This document shows, one piece after another, positions 1-14,800 of a stretch of DNA of 64,000 nucleotides (its first letter is position 1; each line of letters begins with the position of its first letter). A model generated the notes under the pieces. The model did no database searches, was not told where the DNA came from, and saw nothing but the letters and a program-made list of their open reading frames with translations. A program made the translations under genes and the position numbers. This DNA comes from Halisarca cf. caerulea (Eukaryota > Porifera > Demospongiae > Chondrillida > Halisarcidae): assembly GCA_963170055.1 (NCBI GenBank), contig CAUJGJ010000303.1, positions 27,201 to 91,200 of the forward strand. Direction: 5' to 3'.

Positions 1-569
1 AGCTTTATAGACTACTATCACGAATATTGTAACCATAGGCTGGGTTGAGATGCCCCACCACCTTCAAGGCTTCCTCTGGGCCTGCTCACACTCTACCTTG
101 GTGCACATGGGTAACACAATGGCCAGACATGGTATTACCCACCCAATTCCACCCCCATACACATATCCTGTTATGTTACATGCCTATGGTATTAACCCAT
201 GATGTAATGAGAAAATAATTACCACACTGATGCAGCAAGCTGTTACTTACTTCAATCATATGTACTACTGGCACACGTAAGTGGTGATTGATAAGACTGG
301 GGGCAGTGGTGCATGGGGTTGTCTTGTGAACCAACCCCCCCAACACCTGTATAATAAATGGAAGAAGGGCCAGGTTGAGGTCTGGTTCATGCCGTGCAAG
401 GTGCTCTACATTGTGTGTGGGGGGGGAGGCTCCCATTCCAACTAATGTCAACCTTTTTACATTCGTTTTTACCTCGTAATTTTTTCCCTTATTTGTTCTC
501 TTCTACTGTTTAAGACTGCCTACTTAAGCTACTGCTAGGTTACTGGCTACTAAAGGTTTTCCCCAGTGA
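1..569. other. Upstream flank without recognised gene
   Basis: Unassigned sequence upstream of SERHL copy A. There is an open frame on the minus strand (176-451) with no recognisable motif. I see no splice-consistent exon or repeat boundary that I can defend. Confidence 0.3.
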
Positions 570-638
570 CCTGACCACGCGAACCAATCAGGTCTGGCTA
601 CGTAAGACTGGGAAGCAATGTTTCCCAATTCGAAGAAA
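570..638 (+). promoter_or_regulatory. Putative promoter/5' UTR of SERHL copy A
   Basis: A CCAAT box (584-588, context gaaccaatcagg) lies about 50 bases before the proposed start codon in a locally CpG-richer stretch. No TATA box is evident. This is inferred from position only. Confidence 0.3.
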
Positions 639-1977
639 ATGGCGGGCGTTCCCAGGAGAATGTGTGATCAATGGAAAGAAAGTTAGTATTTGTATGACTA
701 TGCATGGTTTATATAAATGTTCAGCACGTCCAGCATGTAAATGTTATACTTGCCTTTCTATTCATGTTTGGGGATTGCCATACCAATTTGTGCATTTGCG
801 TATAGATACCCGGCTTTTCGTGCGTGATGATTCTACGCACCCTCTAACCTCCAAATTTCCACGCATATTATGCAGACCCAATAGCTCATTTTCCCCCTTT
901 GTCTATCTTGGTATAAACTTGTGTGTTGTAGGTGGGAGACAAAATTATGGTTATGGATTTTATTTAAACTGGGAAGGCTTTTAGCCAAATGAAGGCTACT
1001 TTGCTAGGTACCCATCAAACAATACAAAAATGAAATTAGATACAGTATAATGCATTCAATGAAAACATTCAAATATGGCATGCAGTAAAGTAGGCAGATT
1101 AATACGAAAATTATGCAGAATTGGGTATTAAAAATACAATGATCAAATAATAATAAAAGAAAATAAAGAGACAGGTCAGCAATATCTACTTTTGAAGTGA
1201 AAATAATTGCACATGCAATGAGTAAACTGACTCGGTGATTCGGCATTCTTGATGGAGCTGGGAATGCTGCCCTACAGTGAGAGCCCAGTGAAGTAGAAAC
1301 CATTGCCAAAAGAGGAGTGTACAGAGGGGAGATATGCAGGGGAAGACATCCTAATGAAGTGATGGTGATGAGAGAAGGGGAGTGCAAACAAAGAGGGTTC
1401 AAGTGATTAGTGGACATATGTACGTATACTATTATAGTCACCACTATATTCAGTAGGTCCACGTACGTACTTAGCAAGCTACGTATGTTAATGTAAATTG
1501 TCCAAGTTATCCTTACCCCACCACCAGCAGCGGTAGTGTGTACCTGCTTGGGTTATCTTGTACAAATAGCAGCTTCCATGCTGTTCACTTTGACTTGGCT
1601 CTTTTGGATATTCTCTTCCTAAGAGAATTGGAGTTCATATTGCCTACGTATAACTCAAGCGTTTTATTGGTGGCTCTGTCTGCATAAATGTATAATGCTT
1701 ACTTTATACATATTGTCAGTTACTTCATGCTATTCTCCATTGAACAATGTAGTTTCTATACCAGTACCATGGGGACACATTGCAGGGAAGTCCTGGGGAG
1801 ATGAGAAAAGTAGCAGAAAAGTCCTCTGTCTTCATGGTGAGCATGAGCATCTGCAGCTTCTTGTATGATTTTTGTCACCATTATTCACTGACAATGATGA
1901 TAGGGAATAATAGAAATTCTCATTTAAAATCAAGTGGCCATTAGACATGCTACTGCTAAGGGCTCTCAGTATCATGT

Positions 1978-2074
<97 letters not shown>

Positions 2075-5000
2075 ATCATCTGGTGCTGACCCACTGAAGC
2101 ATATTAAGTTACATATGTTGTCTTGTATCTTACATGCACGATTTCACCGCTATTAGTCCTAGTATTGGCTTGCATAGGGAGATATACTACATATATAACA
2201 CTTGTACAGGTTAAGTTACTTTGAGTAGTGACCACATTTAGGTTTGAATCCACCCAATAACCTTGTACTTCCCTACCTCCCAGTGGTCTAGTAGCGCAGT
2301 AGTTGGGGTATCTGACCAGTTTACAAAAGGCCTGGATCCAGAATGTAGCATTTAAAACGGTTGTGTTTTATTTGCATCCAATGTGATAGGAACAATAACG
2401 GTACCAATATGGCAAACATCAGTAACTACTTTTGTACAATATGTACATTTGGTATTTAGTCACTAAAATCACACATTATGTACATGTTATTTCTCGACCT
2501 ACAGGTTGGTTGGACAATGCTGGTAGCTTTGACCGCTTGATTCCTCTGATTACTGTACCATCGCTACATTTGGTAGCAATTGATTTACCTGGACATGGTT
2601 TGTCTAGTCATAGACCTCCTGGTACCAACCAGATCTTTGTAAACTACTTAGCAGACATCAGACGTGTGGTTGAAGGTGAGGTAGTGGATTTACGTATGTG
2701 AATTTGCTTGCTGCTGTAGTACATGAGCGTGCTATCTACTGTATAGCCTTGTGCAGAACTTACTGCGTAGTGGCACACTTTGGCCAGGAATTTAATTTGA
2801 CAATGTTGTATATTTGCAGAAGAAAATAACCTAATTTATAATTGCTGTATCCTCAAGTACCCAGTATACCCAGAACATCATTGAACTACGTACCTAAATT
2901 TGAATTTGCCAGACTGTCTGTGTGGTCAAATGGATAATGTCCAAAGTTTCTCACTTATGCAGTAGAGTAGGAACGGGGGGGGGGGGGGGGGGGCAGTGGT
3001 GTCCTCAATGAATCAGTAGGAAGGGTCTGCCTCCCCAAATAAATCAGCAGGAGGGACTGGCCCCCCAATAAGGTAACTGGAGGGACCAAGTCCCCTGAAG
3101 AACGGGTCAACCAGAAGAAGTATAATGAGAGAAGATATTTTGGCCCATTTAACTTATGTAACTGAATTTCTCAATAGTGCATACTGTACATACAATTAAT
3201 ATTATGTTCTTAATTTATATGATAATTATCACTAAAGTGACAAAATTTAGTATATAATAAGTTGTCATAAATGTACCCACATAGTCTGGCCCCTCCCCTC
3301 CTTCCCTGCACAGTAGCTTCATACTTCACTAGTATGGTATGTACTGTATCTTAATTAAAGCATATATTAATTATGATTTTCTAGTAAACTTATTCAGTTG
3401 ACATACTGCATTAAGGCATGCAGTACTACAATAGGAAGGGAAGAAGTTGTCTCTTTAGTCTAACACTGCTTATTATGCACTCAGTCTGTTGAATTGGTAG
3501 TGATAACTATGGATCCCCTTTTTTTCTTGGGTTTGTGTCTCAGAGTGGTGTCTAGGCACCCGTGGGACCATCCTGGATCGCTTCTATTTTATGCACTCAG
3601 TCTGTTGAAGTGGTAGTGATAGAATTGGATCATGGAGTTTTCTGATATTCTGTCCTCAGACTTGAAGTCTAATTTGAATGAGTTACCATATGTACTTTAA
3701 TATTTGCAGGGTGAACTTTTGTGGATCTTGGGTTTTAGGGATTTCCACATTTCATATTAATTTTACAGATGGCCATGTTTTGCCATTGCACAAGAGCTCA
3801 ATCTACGTAAATTTTCACAGGTGTAAACTTTCGCAGATGACTTATAATCTGTGAACGCTGCAATTATAAAACCATGCAAAGCACATATAAAGGACACTTT
3901 GGGACAGCCTTTTTGTCCTTTGAAAGGAGGTTGTCCTCTTTGGGAGATTCAAAGTATACTGGAACTATAGGGAGAAAATATTTTCGGAACTGAAGCTGTG
4001 TCCTTTGTAGAGAGACTGTCCTTATTTTGAAAGTGTCCACTATCAGAGATTTCACTGTACGTACGTATGTGGTATTTTAGGACCAAATTTACTTTCTTAA
4101 TGTTCATCTTAGAGCACACTCAAGTCTATTGGATGTATGAAATTGCATCCATTGTCAGTAATTGTGACACTTTTATAGACTCAGTGGAAGTGTGCATATC
4201 CTAATTTTTTGCCAGTTTTGATTCTTGTATTCACTGATTTCTTACAATTTTTTCAAGTAATGAACACATTTGACACTGTTTGTGTTATGATAAATCTCTT
4301 TTGTAAGCCCCAGGAATGTCAGAATGTTTCACTACATCAGAAGTCATGTAATTAATCACATCAAAAATGATCATAACAGGTTTTTACTTCCAAGACAGGA
4401 ATTTGTACAGTTTTGTGTAAAAATTGTTCTTGTTATGTGATTCCACCATATACATACAGTAAGTGCTTAGTGTGAATTCTGTTCTGGTTCTGCATTTTAT
4501 TTTAGGTTTGAAGTGGGAGAAGTTCTCTTTTCTGTGTCACTCACTGGGTAGGTGTGTTATGTGTTGGTTGTGATTCTTGATCATAATGTTAGCATTATAC
4601 ATAACTTGTCTACATCATTCACTGTACCTACTGTACATGTGCCCACTGTTCCTCATCATTGTACATACGTACGTACGTACTTATTCTACTTGTTATGCTG
4701 GTACACAGTATAGTGTAGTCGATCCTTGATTTTTCATACTACGTAATGCCGAGTGGTACACTCAAATGACTTCGGTGTGAACTTTTATTCCAGTTCAAAT
4801 TTCTGTTGCCTTTATTTTTACTACCTCTTGTCTCCTCCAGGAGCTAATATTGCTGGAATGGTGAGCTGTGTAGGGAGATTGACATAACTAGAAATTGTGA
4901 TGAACTTTTTATTAGAAAGCGCTTATTCTAGTGCTACTGTACATGAAGAGTACAGACTGTGGTAGAAAGGAAGGTTTAATCTTTTGTTTAGAATAATGGA

Positions 5001-6086
5001 GAACCTTTTGAGAATCGTCAATCTTCTCTGACTTTTGTTACCTTTTACACTGTAAACACACAACTTATGTTAATTGTTAGCTATAATGTACTTACAATTT
5101 ATGCTGTAAGTCTTGAAATCTGTACAATTTGTGAATTTGTCATTTTCAAGTGCAGTTTGTTTCTGACATCCAGGTGCGTACTGTGATGTTCAATGATATT
5201 CTGTGTATCCTCTGTCACTGGTAGTTCTATACATTTATATTCTACAGTACACCAGTGTGATGCCTGAACACGTGGAAAGAACAATACTGATTGAAGGACT
5301 TGCACCATTTTCATTGAGTGAGGTAAAAATATTGATAATGGCATTCTTTGTCTTTCTGCCATCCTCCCCTCTCGTACCTATAATATAAGCTTGTTGTGTG
5401 TACTTGACCCAATCTAGTTCCTACCTGTAGTCTAGTACCTGCATAAAATATATACAAATACAGAACTGATGAAGCTTTTTTCATCTGACAAAATCTGGAA
5501 TTGCCATAACCGGATGACCCCCTGTAGTAGACTGTATCTGCAGTAAGTTCAAAGATGTAGAGGTCCGTCGCTGCTTGACTGTAGTACAATGGAACTAAAA
5601 ACATATTAGCCAAGTGTGTGTGTTGGAGCTCAGCAAGACTTGGGGATTTGATCTGCTATTGGCATTCTTTTCCTGTAACTTTTGTTTAATCTGTTTTTTT
5701 TTTTGTAGATTCATAAAATGGATCCACTGACAATGTATTCTGTGAAATTTTCCAGCTTTACATGTTATACCATACACGTACAAACTTGCGAGGGATGAAA
5801 CTTTGCAGATAGCCGATTCTCACAATTTTCACGGATCCCCTTTAATCCTGCCTCCTTTCAGTCTTTCTTCATATTATCTTTGGAAGTTTCTCTGTTTTTG
5901 GATAAAGACCATTGAAGAAATGAGCGAAGGTGCTGATGTATTTCTTGACGAATCCTGTTCTTTTTATGGCTATTTTCGTCATTGCACAAGCGCTGTACCT
6001 AACTTGTCGTGGACTTAATTTTTAGGGGCTGCCACAGGCAGCCCCTATATTGTTTTCATTTGGACTTCTGGTGTGTAACGCTCGTC

Positions 6087-6155
<69 letters not shown>

Positions 6156-8772
6156 GGATTTGAAGAAAAGTCTTATAATAGAGAATTTATATAATAGTTA
6201 TAGAGAAGCATGAATTTATACAGGAATGAGTTATAGGAACTGTTTTGAAAACAATTGCCAAATATGGCAATTGTTTTCAAACAATCGTCCAGTTACAATA
6301 AACAGTATGTTCAATGAATGTTCAGCTGGGGATGTTGTAAAACACGGATCACGGATCACGGATTACGGACCACGGATCATCCCAAATCATGTGCTGACCA
6401 CATGACACCACACACTTTATTGGTCTTCGTCGGTAGTTACTAAAAATCCGTAACATTCACAGCAGAAACGCTCTAGTTATCGAGCGGCCGTTATTGATCG
6501 CAAACAACGCTGAAGCAACTATAAAATGGATTACTGTTATTACATATCGGTTTTCTTTGATTACTCTTGGCGAGATTTAATACGCTTTTAGTGCTAGCTG
6601 AGCTCTAGTACATCATTTTGCTGGAATGGTAGACTGCAAGTGTTGAGTAGCACTGGGCCCAAATTAAGTTTAGTGGTGAGCCCTGGGTATCTTCGAGGTT
6701 GAGAGGACGCCTTGGCAGCTAGTGGAGACACAAGTGAAGTGCTGTCTTTACCCAGCACCAGGGAAGCCCTGAGGGTGGTCAAGCCCTCAGTCCTGTGCAC
6801 TGATGAGCAGCAATGAAGGTGAGCTCGAATGATCAAAGGTACATGTAGTGTGCACAGAACAGTGTCTCATTGTGGTAAAAACAATAATAATAATATACAG
6901 AAATAAATGACTTCAATTGGAGCTGAATGAAGACCATAAAAGAGTAACTTGAAATAATAATTACTGCGTACTGTTACTGTAGTTATTAATATTGAAAAAA
7001 AAAACAATGCTTCATGCTGTAGAAGATGTGGTGATGTCTGTATCACTTAAACATTGCACCGTCCTGTTCAATTTTCAATGTAGGACTGTAGAAAACAGGG
7101 AAGCAAAAGACAAAAGGTAATCATTATGAGACGATCTTTATCATCTCAAGAACAACTTTGAAATGCCCCAACATTTAAGAGTGACCACTAGGCTACGCCT
7201 AAGGGTACAATGCATTGGATTCCTATCATTTATGGTAGTATACTCACTGGACAGGTTGATAATAACTGGAGAAGTGACTACATATATCGCTGGAGCAATG
7301 TGAGGGTCAACAAGTTGCTACACAGTAATCAAGGGTCAAGAAGGGGACCAGGTTCTATATTGTTACGCCTATTAGGCCCGGGGTTCAAAAGTATGCAGCT
7401 GCCAACTATACCTGACACCACCCTGGCATAATACATAGGATAGTAAACTGGTGATGGCTTCTTCACATGACAAGGCCCACTAAACATGTGAAAGAGTACA
7501 CTAAGACAATGCAATCTCACCACTTAGTCTAGCTCAAAAACAGTTGTGGCGTACAAAACAGACTACCTGTTACTGTAGCAATACTCACACAACATACATA
7601 CTAACCTCTATGTCCCCGAACACAAAGCAGGGGGTTGGTAGTCTTGTGTAGCGCAGGCCGCATTCTCTCCTTCTTTATCGGGGACTGCCGTCAGTGGAAG
7701 GCGAATCATCAGTCCCTGAAATTGGCCGAGTGGGAATGGGTCGGCTAAGCCAGACTACGGGGTTGACACAATACATTAGACAATCATATGGCTGGCACAC
7801 GATGTATTGTACAACATCCGTGACATAGCATATGGCACCCAGCATACATCCATTGCACAATAATATAGGGTAAAACTATGTAATTTGGGACATGGGGTGA
7901 TTCGAGACAGTGGGTCAAAAGCAGCTAGTGTCAACCACAAGGTACACACATTATTTCTTGTCAGCGTTGTCTCCATGAATTGGAAGTTCAGCAGCAGCAA
8001 GTATGGCTAGACAACTTAACCATAGCAGAAGTAAAGCAGAAGTAAAGGGCGGGCCCTGTTCCGAATTACCCCGGTGTTCTAAATCACCCCGCTGTACCCT
8101 ACTTAACAGCTACCCCATATCCTGACTGTATAGGCATAGACAAGAAGGGGACGAATACAGACCACCCTCGTGAAAGACCATGTACGGCCCACTTGTCAGA
8201 CCATAGACTAACTTTGCTGTCTTCGGCTACTGTGGAATTGTTGCAAACGTCGACTGGCCATAGAAATTTCCCCTTCGGCGATACCTTTCTCTATTCGCTA
8301 CAACAGGGCTGCGGCAACAGAAGAGGACGACTCGCTTTCCATCCTCCACCAGCTCTCACGTTTACAAGACTGTCATGCGGCCAGCACGTGATTTGGGGTG
8401 ATCCGTGGTCCGTGATCCGTGATCCGTGATCCGTGTTATACAACATCCCGTTCAGCTGTGCACTTACACTCCAATGCTTTGCAAGTGATACGAGTGCGTG
8501 GGGCGGCAGCCCCCACGAGTTTTTAACTCGAATTACTTGTTTGTACATGGATCCAATTTGCAAAATTCACAAAAGTTTCATCCTGCAAGAAGTTGTACAG
8601 ATACATTATCAGCTAGTTTCCAAGATTCATGCGTGGTTAAGCTAAAATGTCTTATCTGCAATTTGTGTTGTTTAGTCCTGATGAACACTTTTGATCAAAA
8701 TGTTTATGCTCTTAAAATATTGTTGTTGGCACAAAAGTAGAACATTTACAGTTGATGTTTCATGAACACACA

Positions 8773-8818
<46 letters not shown>

Positions 8819-11800
8819 TACACAAATGCACACACATAGTGTAATTTGTGTTGTTTATTTCTGACTTGCTTGGATGGAAGAGCAATTCCCAAATATAACT
8901 TAGTAATGCTTGTCCAAATATAACTTAGTAATGCTTGTGCAAATGCCTAATCTTTGGAGAATTCACAAACTTTACCTGTGCAAAACTTCAATGTGTGTAG
9001 TATTTCAAGTATTAGTCATAATTATCATTTCAAAGAGTACCTCTATGGCTGCCCCTTACATAAATACCAACTGTCCTTCATTTGGAGGGACATGTAGTCC
9101 CTGAAACCAGTCATATCTGACACATCTAAAATCTGACCACCCGAGGAAGTACTGCAGTGAAACCACTCCAATTCGACACTCAATGGGGTGTAAAAAGTGT
9201 CAGATTAGGAGGTTGTCAGATTACAGAGTATTTTTTTTATTACCAACTAAACACTCTTTCATGCATGGAGGTACCGTAGGATTTGAAAGTTATGTGTCAC
9301 TAATTTTTTTGTAATTTGAGCTTCAAGAGCATTGTGCATTATTTAGTTATGCATTTTGGATAAAAGACTGCAGTGTTATCCCTTGCCCTGTCTTCATCAA
9401 AGAACATGGTGTAGTGCTTTTAGTCTCGTGTAGCCCAGACCACTATTTTGCCCCCTTTGTTTGGTGTCACAGTCAACAAACTTAGGAAACAATTTAGTGG
9501 TCCGGGCTATAGTCTGTAGCGCTTTCTCTTCCTGCTGTTGGAGTAGCAGAGTTACCAATGACTTCTGCAATACCAGCATTGCCTTATTTTTGGTTGTTTG
9601 CTCACTGATACCCATTTGTTTAGGAGTGGGCAGAGACGAACAAGGCAGACACTATTGTACTTGAGAAACTTACGTACACGTGTTGAGCAACGTCAACAGA
9701 AATCACATGCTGAAGACTATTTGCCCACGTATTATGCAATTTTGTGAAAATTTGCAAAATTGCATAAGTAAAAGCAATTGCACAACTTTCAGTTCCTGCA
9801 GTAAATAACTTCCTTTTGACCAATGAGCGACAAATGTCCTGCAAAAACAGTGAATGTCCTGCTGCTCTTATTTTGTCCAGCGAAATCATTGACGGATGTT
9901 GGGAACTATGCCCTTAATGCTCAACAGTAGCTACGTACAGTACATGGATGCATTGACGTACATACAGTACAACATGACTGTAGATCTGTTTATTCTAGTA
10001 CATTGTTCACTTGTATACATATCATCCACTTGTTGCAAAGCACTACACAAATCACTTTAATTTGTGTAGTGTTTTATTCTGTTCAGTTGTGCACCAGTAT
10101 GTGGGAGAGTGGGTGGGTGAATGTTACTATGTTTTTTTATTATTTTCTGCACATGTGTACATACAGTAGTTGTATACTGTTGTGCTTTGTACTAGTATGG
10201 GTTGTGTACTTTACACTGCCTGTTATAGTACTAGATATAAGTTGTGTAAGGTGTCCTCATCAGGTGAACAACATACATACGTTATGTAGGATTTTGAAAT
10301 CTGACATTTAAGAAGATGCCTGCTGAAGGTTTGCAAAATGCTTTACCCAAGACATCCTTGACTTATTACCCAACCCTCAATGGAACAAACTGATATATCC
10401 AGAATTCACTAGAATATCCCCGCTATTGCATCACGTATTTTATGACTTCCATATTTCTGTGCTGCTAAGTGGACATGGAATGGGATTATGTACATCTTGT
10501 TAGATCAGACGCACGAAGACAATATGATTCAGACAAACCCATACGTAGTTTGGTGTGTATCGGGTGATCAGGGTATATGGTATCATTATTTAAACTGAGG
10601 CAGGTGCTGATCCAGCAATCTATAATGGGGGGTGCTGGCCTGAAACCAGGGGATCAGTGGGGGGGGGGGTTCAGGGGGCATCCTCCCCCGAGAAAATTTC
10701 AAATTCATGCTTAATTTACTATATTCTGGGCAAGTCACAATGTAAACTTGTGGCAAATTATTTACTGTACTGTTATACAAGTAGTAGTGTACAATAGTCA
10801 ATTGAAGTTGAATGAAGTGTTTGCCTAGTATAATGTATGACCGCTTGCAAAAGAAGCCGTAGCAAAAACAATGACCTGGCATAAGCTGCTTGTAAAACTA
10901 TGAAGTATTTAGTTAATTACACAGAAAATTTTAGTCAACAGGGTTAACCAAGTATGACATGCTTGCCAGATGGCTGGCTAAAAGAAGTCCATGACATTAT
11001 CAGGCCAGCTTGTTAGCCTTCAAGTTGGTAGCCTGGGACATTCTATAGCTAAGACTAAGAGTAGAAGTAACACAGGCTTTAGGCTTAGTTCAAAATTCAG
11101 TTGTGTTCACTCAGACTCAGCTAATCACAAAGGTGATAGATTTTGGGGTTAGCTGATCATGATCAGCAGAACTTTGAACCTTGCACTTGGGCATTATTTA
11201 GAATACATGCAGTAAACTGGGGCTTAGTCTCGTTCCCAGCCCCACTTCCGCCCGCCATTTTTATTTGGGCGGAAAGGAATAAAATAGCGGGCGGAAGTGG
11301 GGCTGGGAACGAGACTAGCTGTGCACGTGAAGGGAGTAGTAGACTTGTTTCTAGGTCTTTAAAGGGTTTTGACAACTTTTCTAGCCCTTGTCAAGGCTGA
11401 TCACTGTTCGCTCTGGTGCTGCTGGTACCATGAAAACAGCTAGTGGACAGAGAACAGTAGAGACTTTTCGAACGATAGCAAATATCATAATGATTGCCAT
11501 CTGGAGAGAGGGGGTGCTTCAGCACACACACACACTCCCCCCCCCCCCCCCCTCCCCCTCCTAAATCCACCCCTGAGGAACCTTTTAACCATAGGCTATT
11601 CCTACAGGCACCCAGTAACCCACCACCTAGGTACCCAGTTTATGTAATTAAGTACAAAGAAAGAAATCAGCTTGTTTGATTCTATAATGGATAAAAAATT
11701 GCCACAGCATACCGGTTAGTTTTCTCTTCATCAGTTTCTGTACTATGTTTTCACATCACCTTTTTTGTGTATTTAGATTGCAAGTATATTTCCAATAGCA

Positions 11801-14800
11801 GTGTATGCAATGTGTTGTTTACATGTATGGTAACATTTCCTCACAGGACATCCTAAACAGTGTTCATAAATTTCTGGTTAATTTGTTTGATGGAGATACC
11901 AAGTCAAATCGAATTTACAAGAGTGAAGAGGATATTATAAAACGGTGGGTTATGGTCCCCATACAGTTGTACAGTGCAATCAGAATTATGTGTGTTTGTA
12001 CATTTTTGTGCATGCCTATTTACTGTAACTGTGCACACATTATGTTTATTATGTACAGTATAAGTACGTATATGTACAGGATACATTGTATATTGTGCAG
12101 TAAATTGCCTACAACTTTTGTGAGTGATGGTAAATGTACAGTAGATTTTGAGTCACCACGTTGACTTTGTGTACTTTTGCTGAAGAAATCCTAATTGGTT
12201 GAGTGGTGCAATGGTGTATATTCTTGCTGCTATGAGAAATGGAAGGGTGGATACAGGCAGAATACCTACAACACATCTCAACATCTGCAATATTTCTTTG
12301 GCTGGCTTCTCCTGGCATGTATTACTTATTTGTGGTGTGGGTCATTAAATGGCACACTAAACCTCTCCCCTATATAGAGGGAAGATTTAGTGACCCCCAT
12401 CACTAAATCTTCCCCCTATAATAGAGGGAAGATTTAGTGACCCCCATCACTAAATCTTCCCCCTGTGATAGAGGGAAGATTTAGTGACCCCCATCACTAA
12501 ATCTTCCCTCTATATAGGGGAGAGGTTTAGTGTGCCATTTAGTGACCCATCCCACAACTACAATAGGAGAGATTTAGCGATCCTGGGTCAGGATAAGATG
12601 TCACTAAATGTATTTTATTCCACCCGTATAGAGGAGAGACTTAGTGAGGGGGATCACTAAATCTCTCCTATTATAGTTGTGGGATGGGTCACTAAATGGC
12701 ACACTAAACCTCTCCCCTATATAGAGGGAAGATTTAGTGATGGGGGTCACTAAATCTTTCCTACCACCTCTTAGGATAGGTAAGACTAGTGGCAGATCCC
12801 CATAGGGGTTCAGGCCACCAGCTCGGCAGCTGTAAGATGCGTCCTCGATATCTGTACAGTGGAACACAGCATAGAGCACTGCATCCCTGTGATGCTTTCC
12901 CATGCTTTGGCCGTTCTGTATGGAAGCAGATGGCATAGATCGTCAACCAAGTGGTTGGTCACTATGCCTAATGAGCCGATGACCACCGGGACAATTACCA
13001 CAGAGTAGCCAGGAAACTGCCTTCGGAGGTCTGCACTAAGGGGGGCATACCTGGACAACTTCTCTCTGCACCGCTCTGTTTATAGAGTCCCAGGCCACTG
13101 CCATATCAATAATGTATTTCCTGGTCTACGTAATACGTACACATAATGTGCTTCCTGGTCTCTTTATATATCCTCAAAAAATGAGGATGCCAGGGCAACG
13201 GGCAACAACCTCAAAGTCCATGGGGATTGGTACATCCCACAAAACCTTAGCGCGCTCATTTTCGGCTACTCAACTGGACTCACTTCCACCATCTCAGCAG
13301 CACCTCGAACCCATAAGGCCTACAGATGTTGCAGTACACGACCTGCAAAGCCATATTGTGCCTCTCCGTGTAGAGATTAAATCCCTTCTTCTTGCACTGG
13401 TTCAAGATGTGCTTGATGCTCTCTCAATTCCCTCACCACAGTGACAGCAGTGTGTTACGACTGCCTGTTTCATGCAATTGGCCTTAAACGATCTTATGTA
13501 AAGGCAGTCGTTCTGAGCAGCAATGATAAAGCATTCAGTTGTGCTTTGAAGCTGACCTTTGCACATCGACTGAAATGACAAATCAGAATTGAGAAATGTG
13601 TTTGTTTGCACGTCACTCACAAACTTCACCTGGTGACTTGTGTGAGCAGCTCTGAGTTACAACTGAGACATCTGGGCCTTCTGAAGCTTCCGAAGGATCC
13701 TCATCCGACCCGATGGAGGGCTAGCTGTCCACTCCACATCATGTCCAGTCTCACGCAGGATCTTGCTTGCTGTTGGAAACAAGCTGAAGGAACTCTTTTC
13801 ACCCACAGAAGCGAGTGCTTGCATACCACCTCCATAAGCAGATCCCAGGCGACACGAGATAGACAAGATGACTCACAATCTCCTGCTCCCAGACAAGCAG
13901 GAGGCTCTGGAGCCCCCTACCCCCCTGTGAGCGAGGAATATACAGCTTCTACTGGGAGGCATTTAGATGGTGAAGCTGATACCTGTGGAAAATCTTCTGT
14001 GTGAGAACGTCCAGGCCCTTCAGCTCCTTCTTAGTCCCCTTCACCGTCACAAAACAGTATCACAAAAGAGACACCACCAAGGCAGGGCATTAATGGCTTT
14101 GACCTTGTTCTTAGAGTTAAGTTGTGACTTCCATATCTTATGGAGCCTCTTCCTATACTCACAAGTAACATGATCCTTCACCAGGTTGTCATCCATTTCA
14201 AGCAACTGATCAATTCCGAGATACCTGTACACATACTGGGGTGCCAAACACTGCATTGAATCAGAGATATTGAATCTGCCTTTGGTTGCCCACAAAACCT
14301 GTTACACATAGTCTCCTTCTAGTGCAAAGCTTTCAGGTAGCAGTATTGGCTAAAGTGACATATTCAGAATTTTCTAATGTTCTGGGTACATGATTTCTGC
14401 TGTTAAATTTCACGAAATGCTAACAACAAAGCCAACAATACAGCAAAAAGTTTTGTTTATATTTGGAATGTTACACCTCAAGAAATTATCCTATGGATTC
14501 ACTGATGAGGTAATCAGCATTACTGCGAAGCATAATCCTTTTTATCACAAAATCAGAAATTGTATGATGCGTGCGTGAATCGGTGACCTCTAATTTGTCA
14601 TGCAACCAGTGAGCAATGTCCAGAAAGAGAACTGCAGCCAAATGCAGTTCTTCCAATGATTACAATAATGCGCTGTTTGTCACTAAAGCCGAAATCGACT
14701 TATTCCTGCCATTCCCTACTGTTAAAAGTGCTTCCAAGTTACACAGCCGTATCCCTTCCATGTAAACAACCAATAAGATGCTATCAATGATGAGTTCTGA

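Noticed and set aside
2283..2345. A true tRNA gene.
   Set aside because: Only partial A-box and weak B-box resemblance; no acceptor stem or complete cloverleaf by eye.
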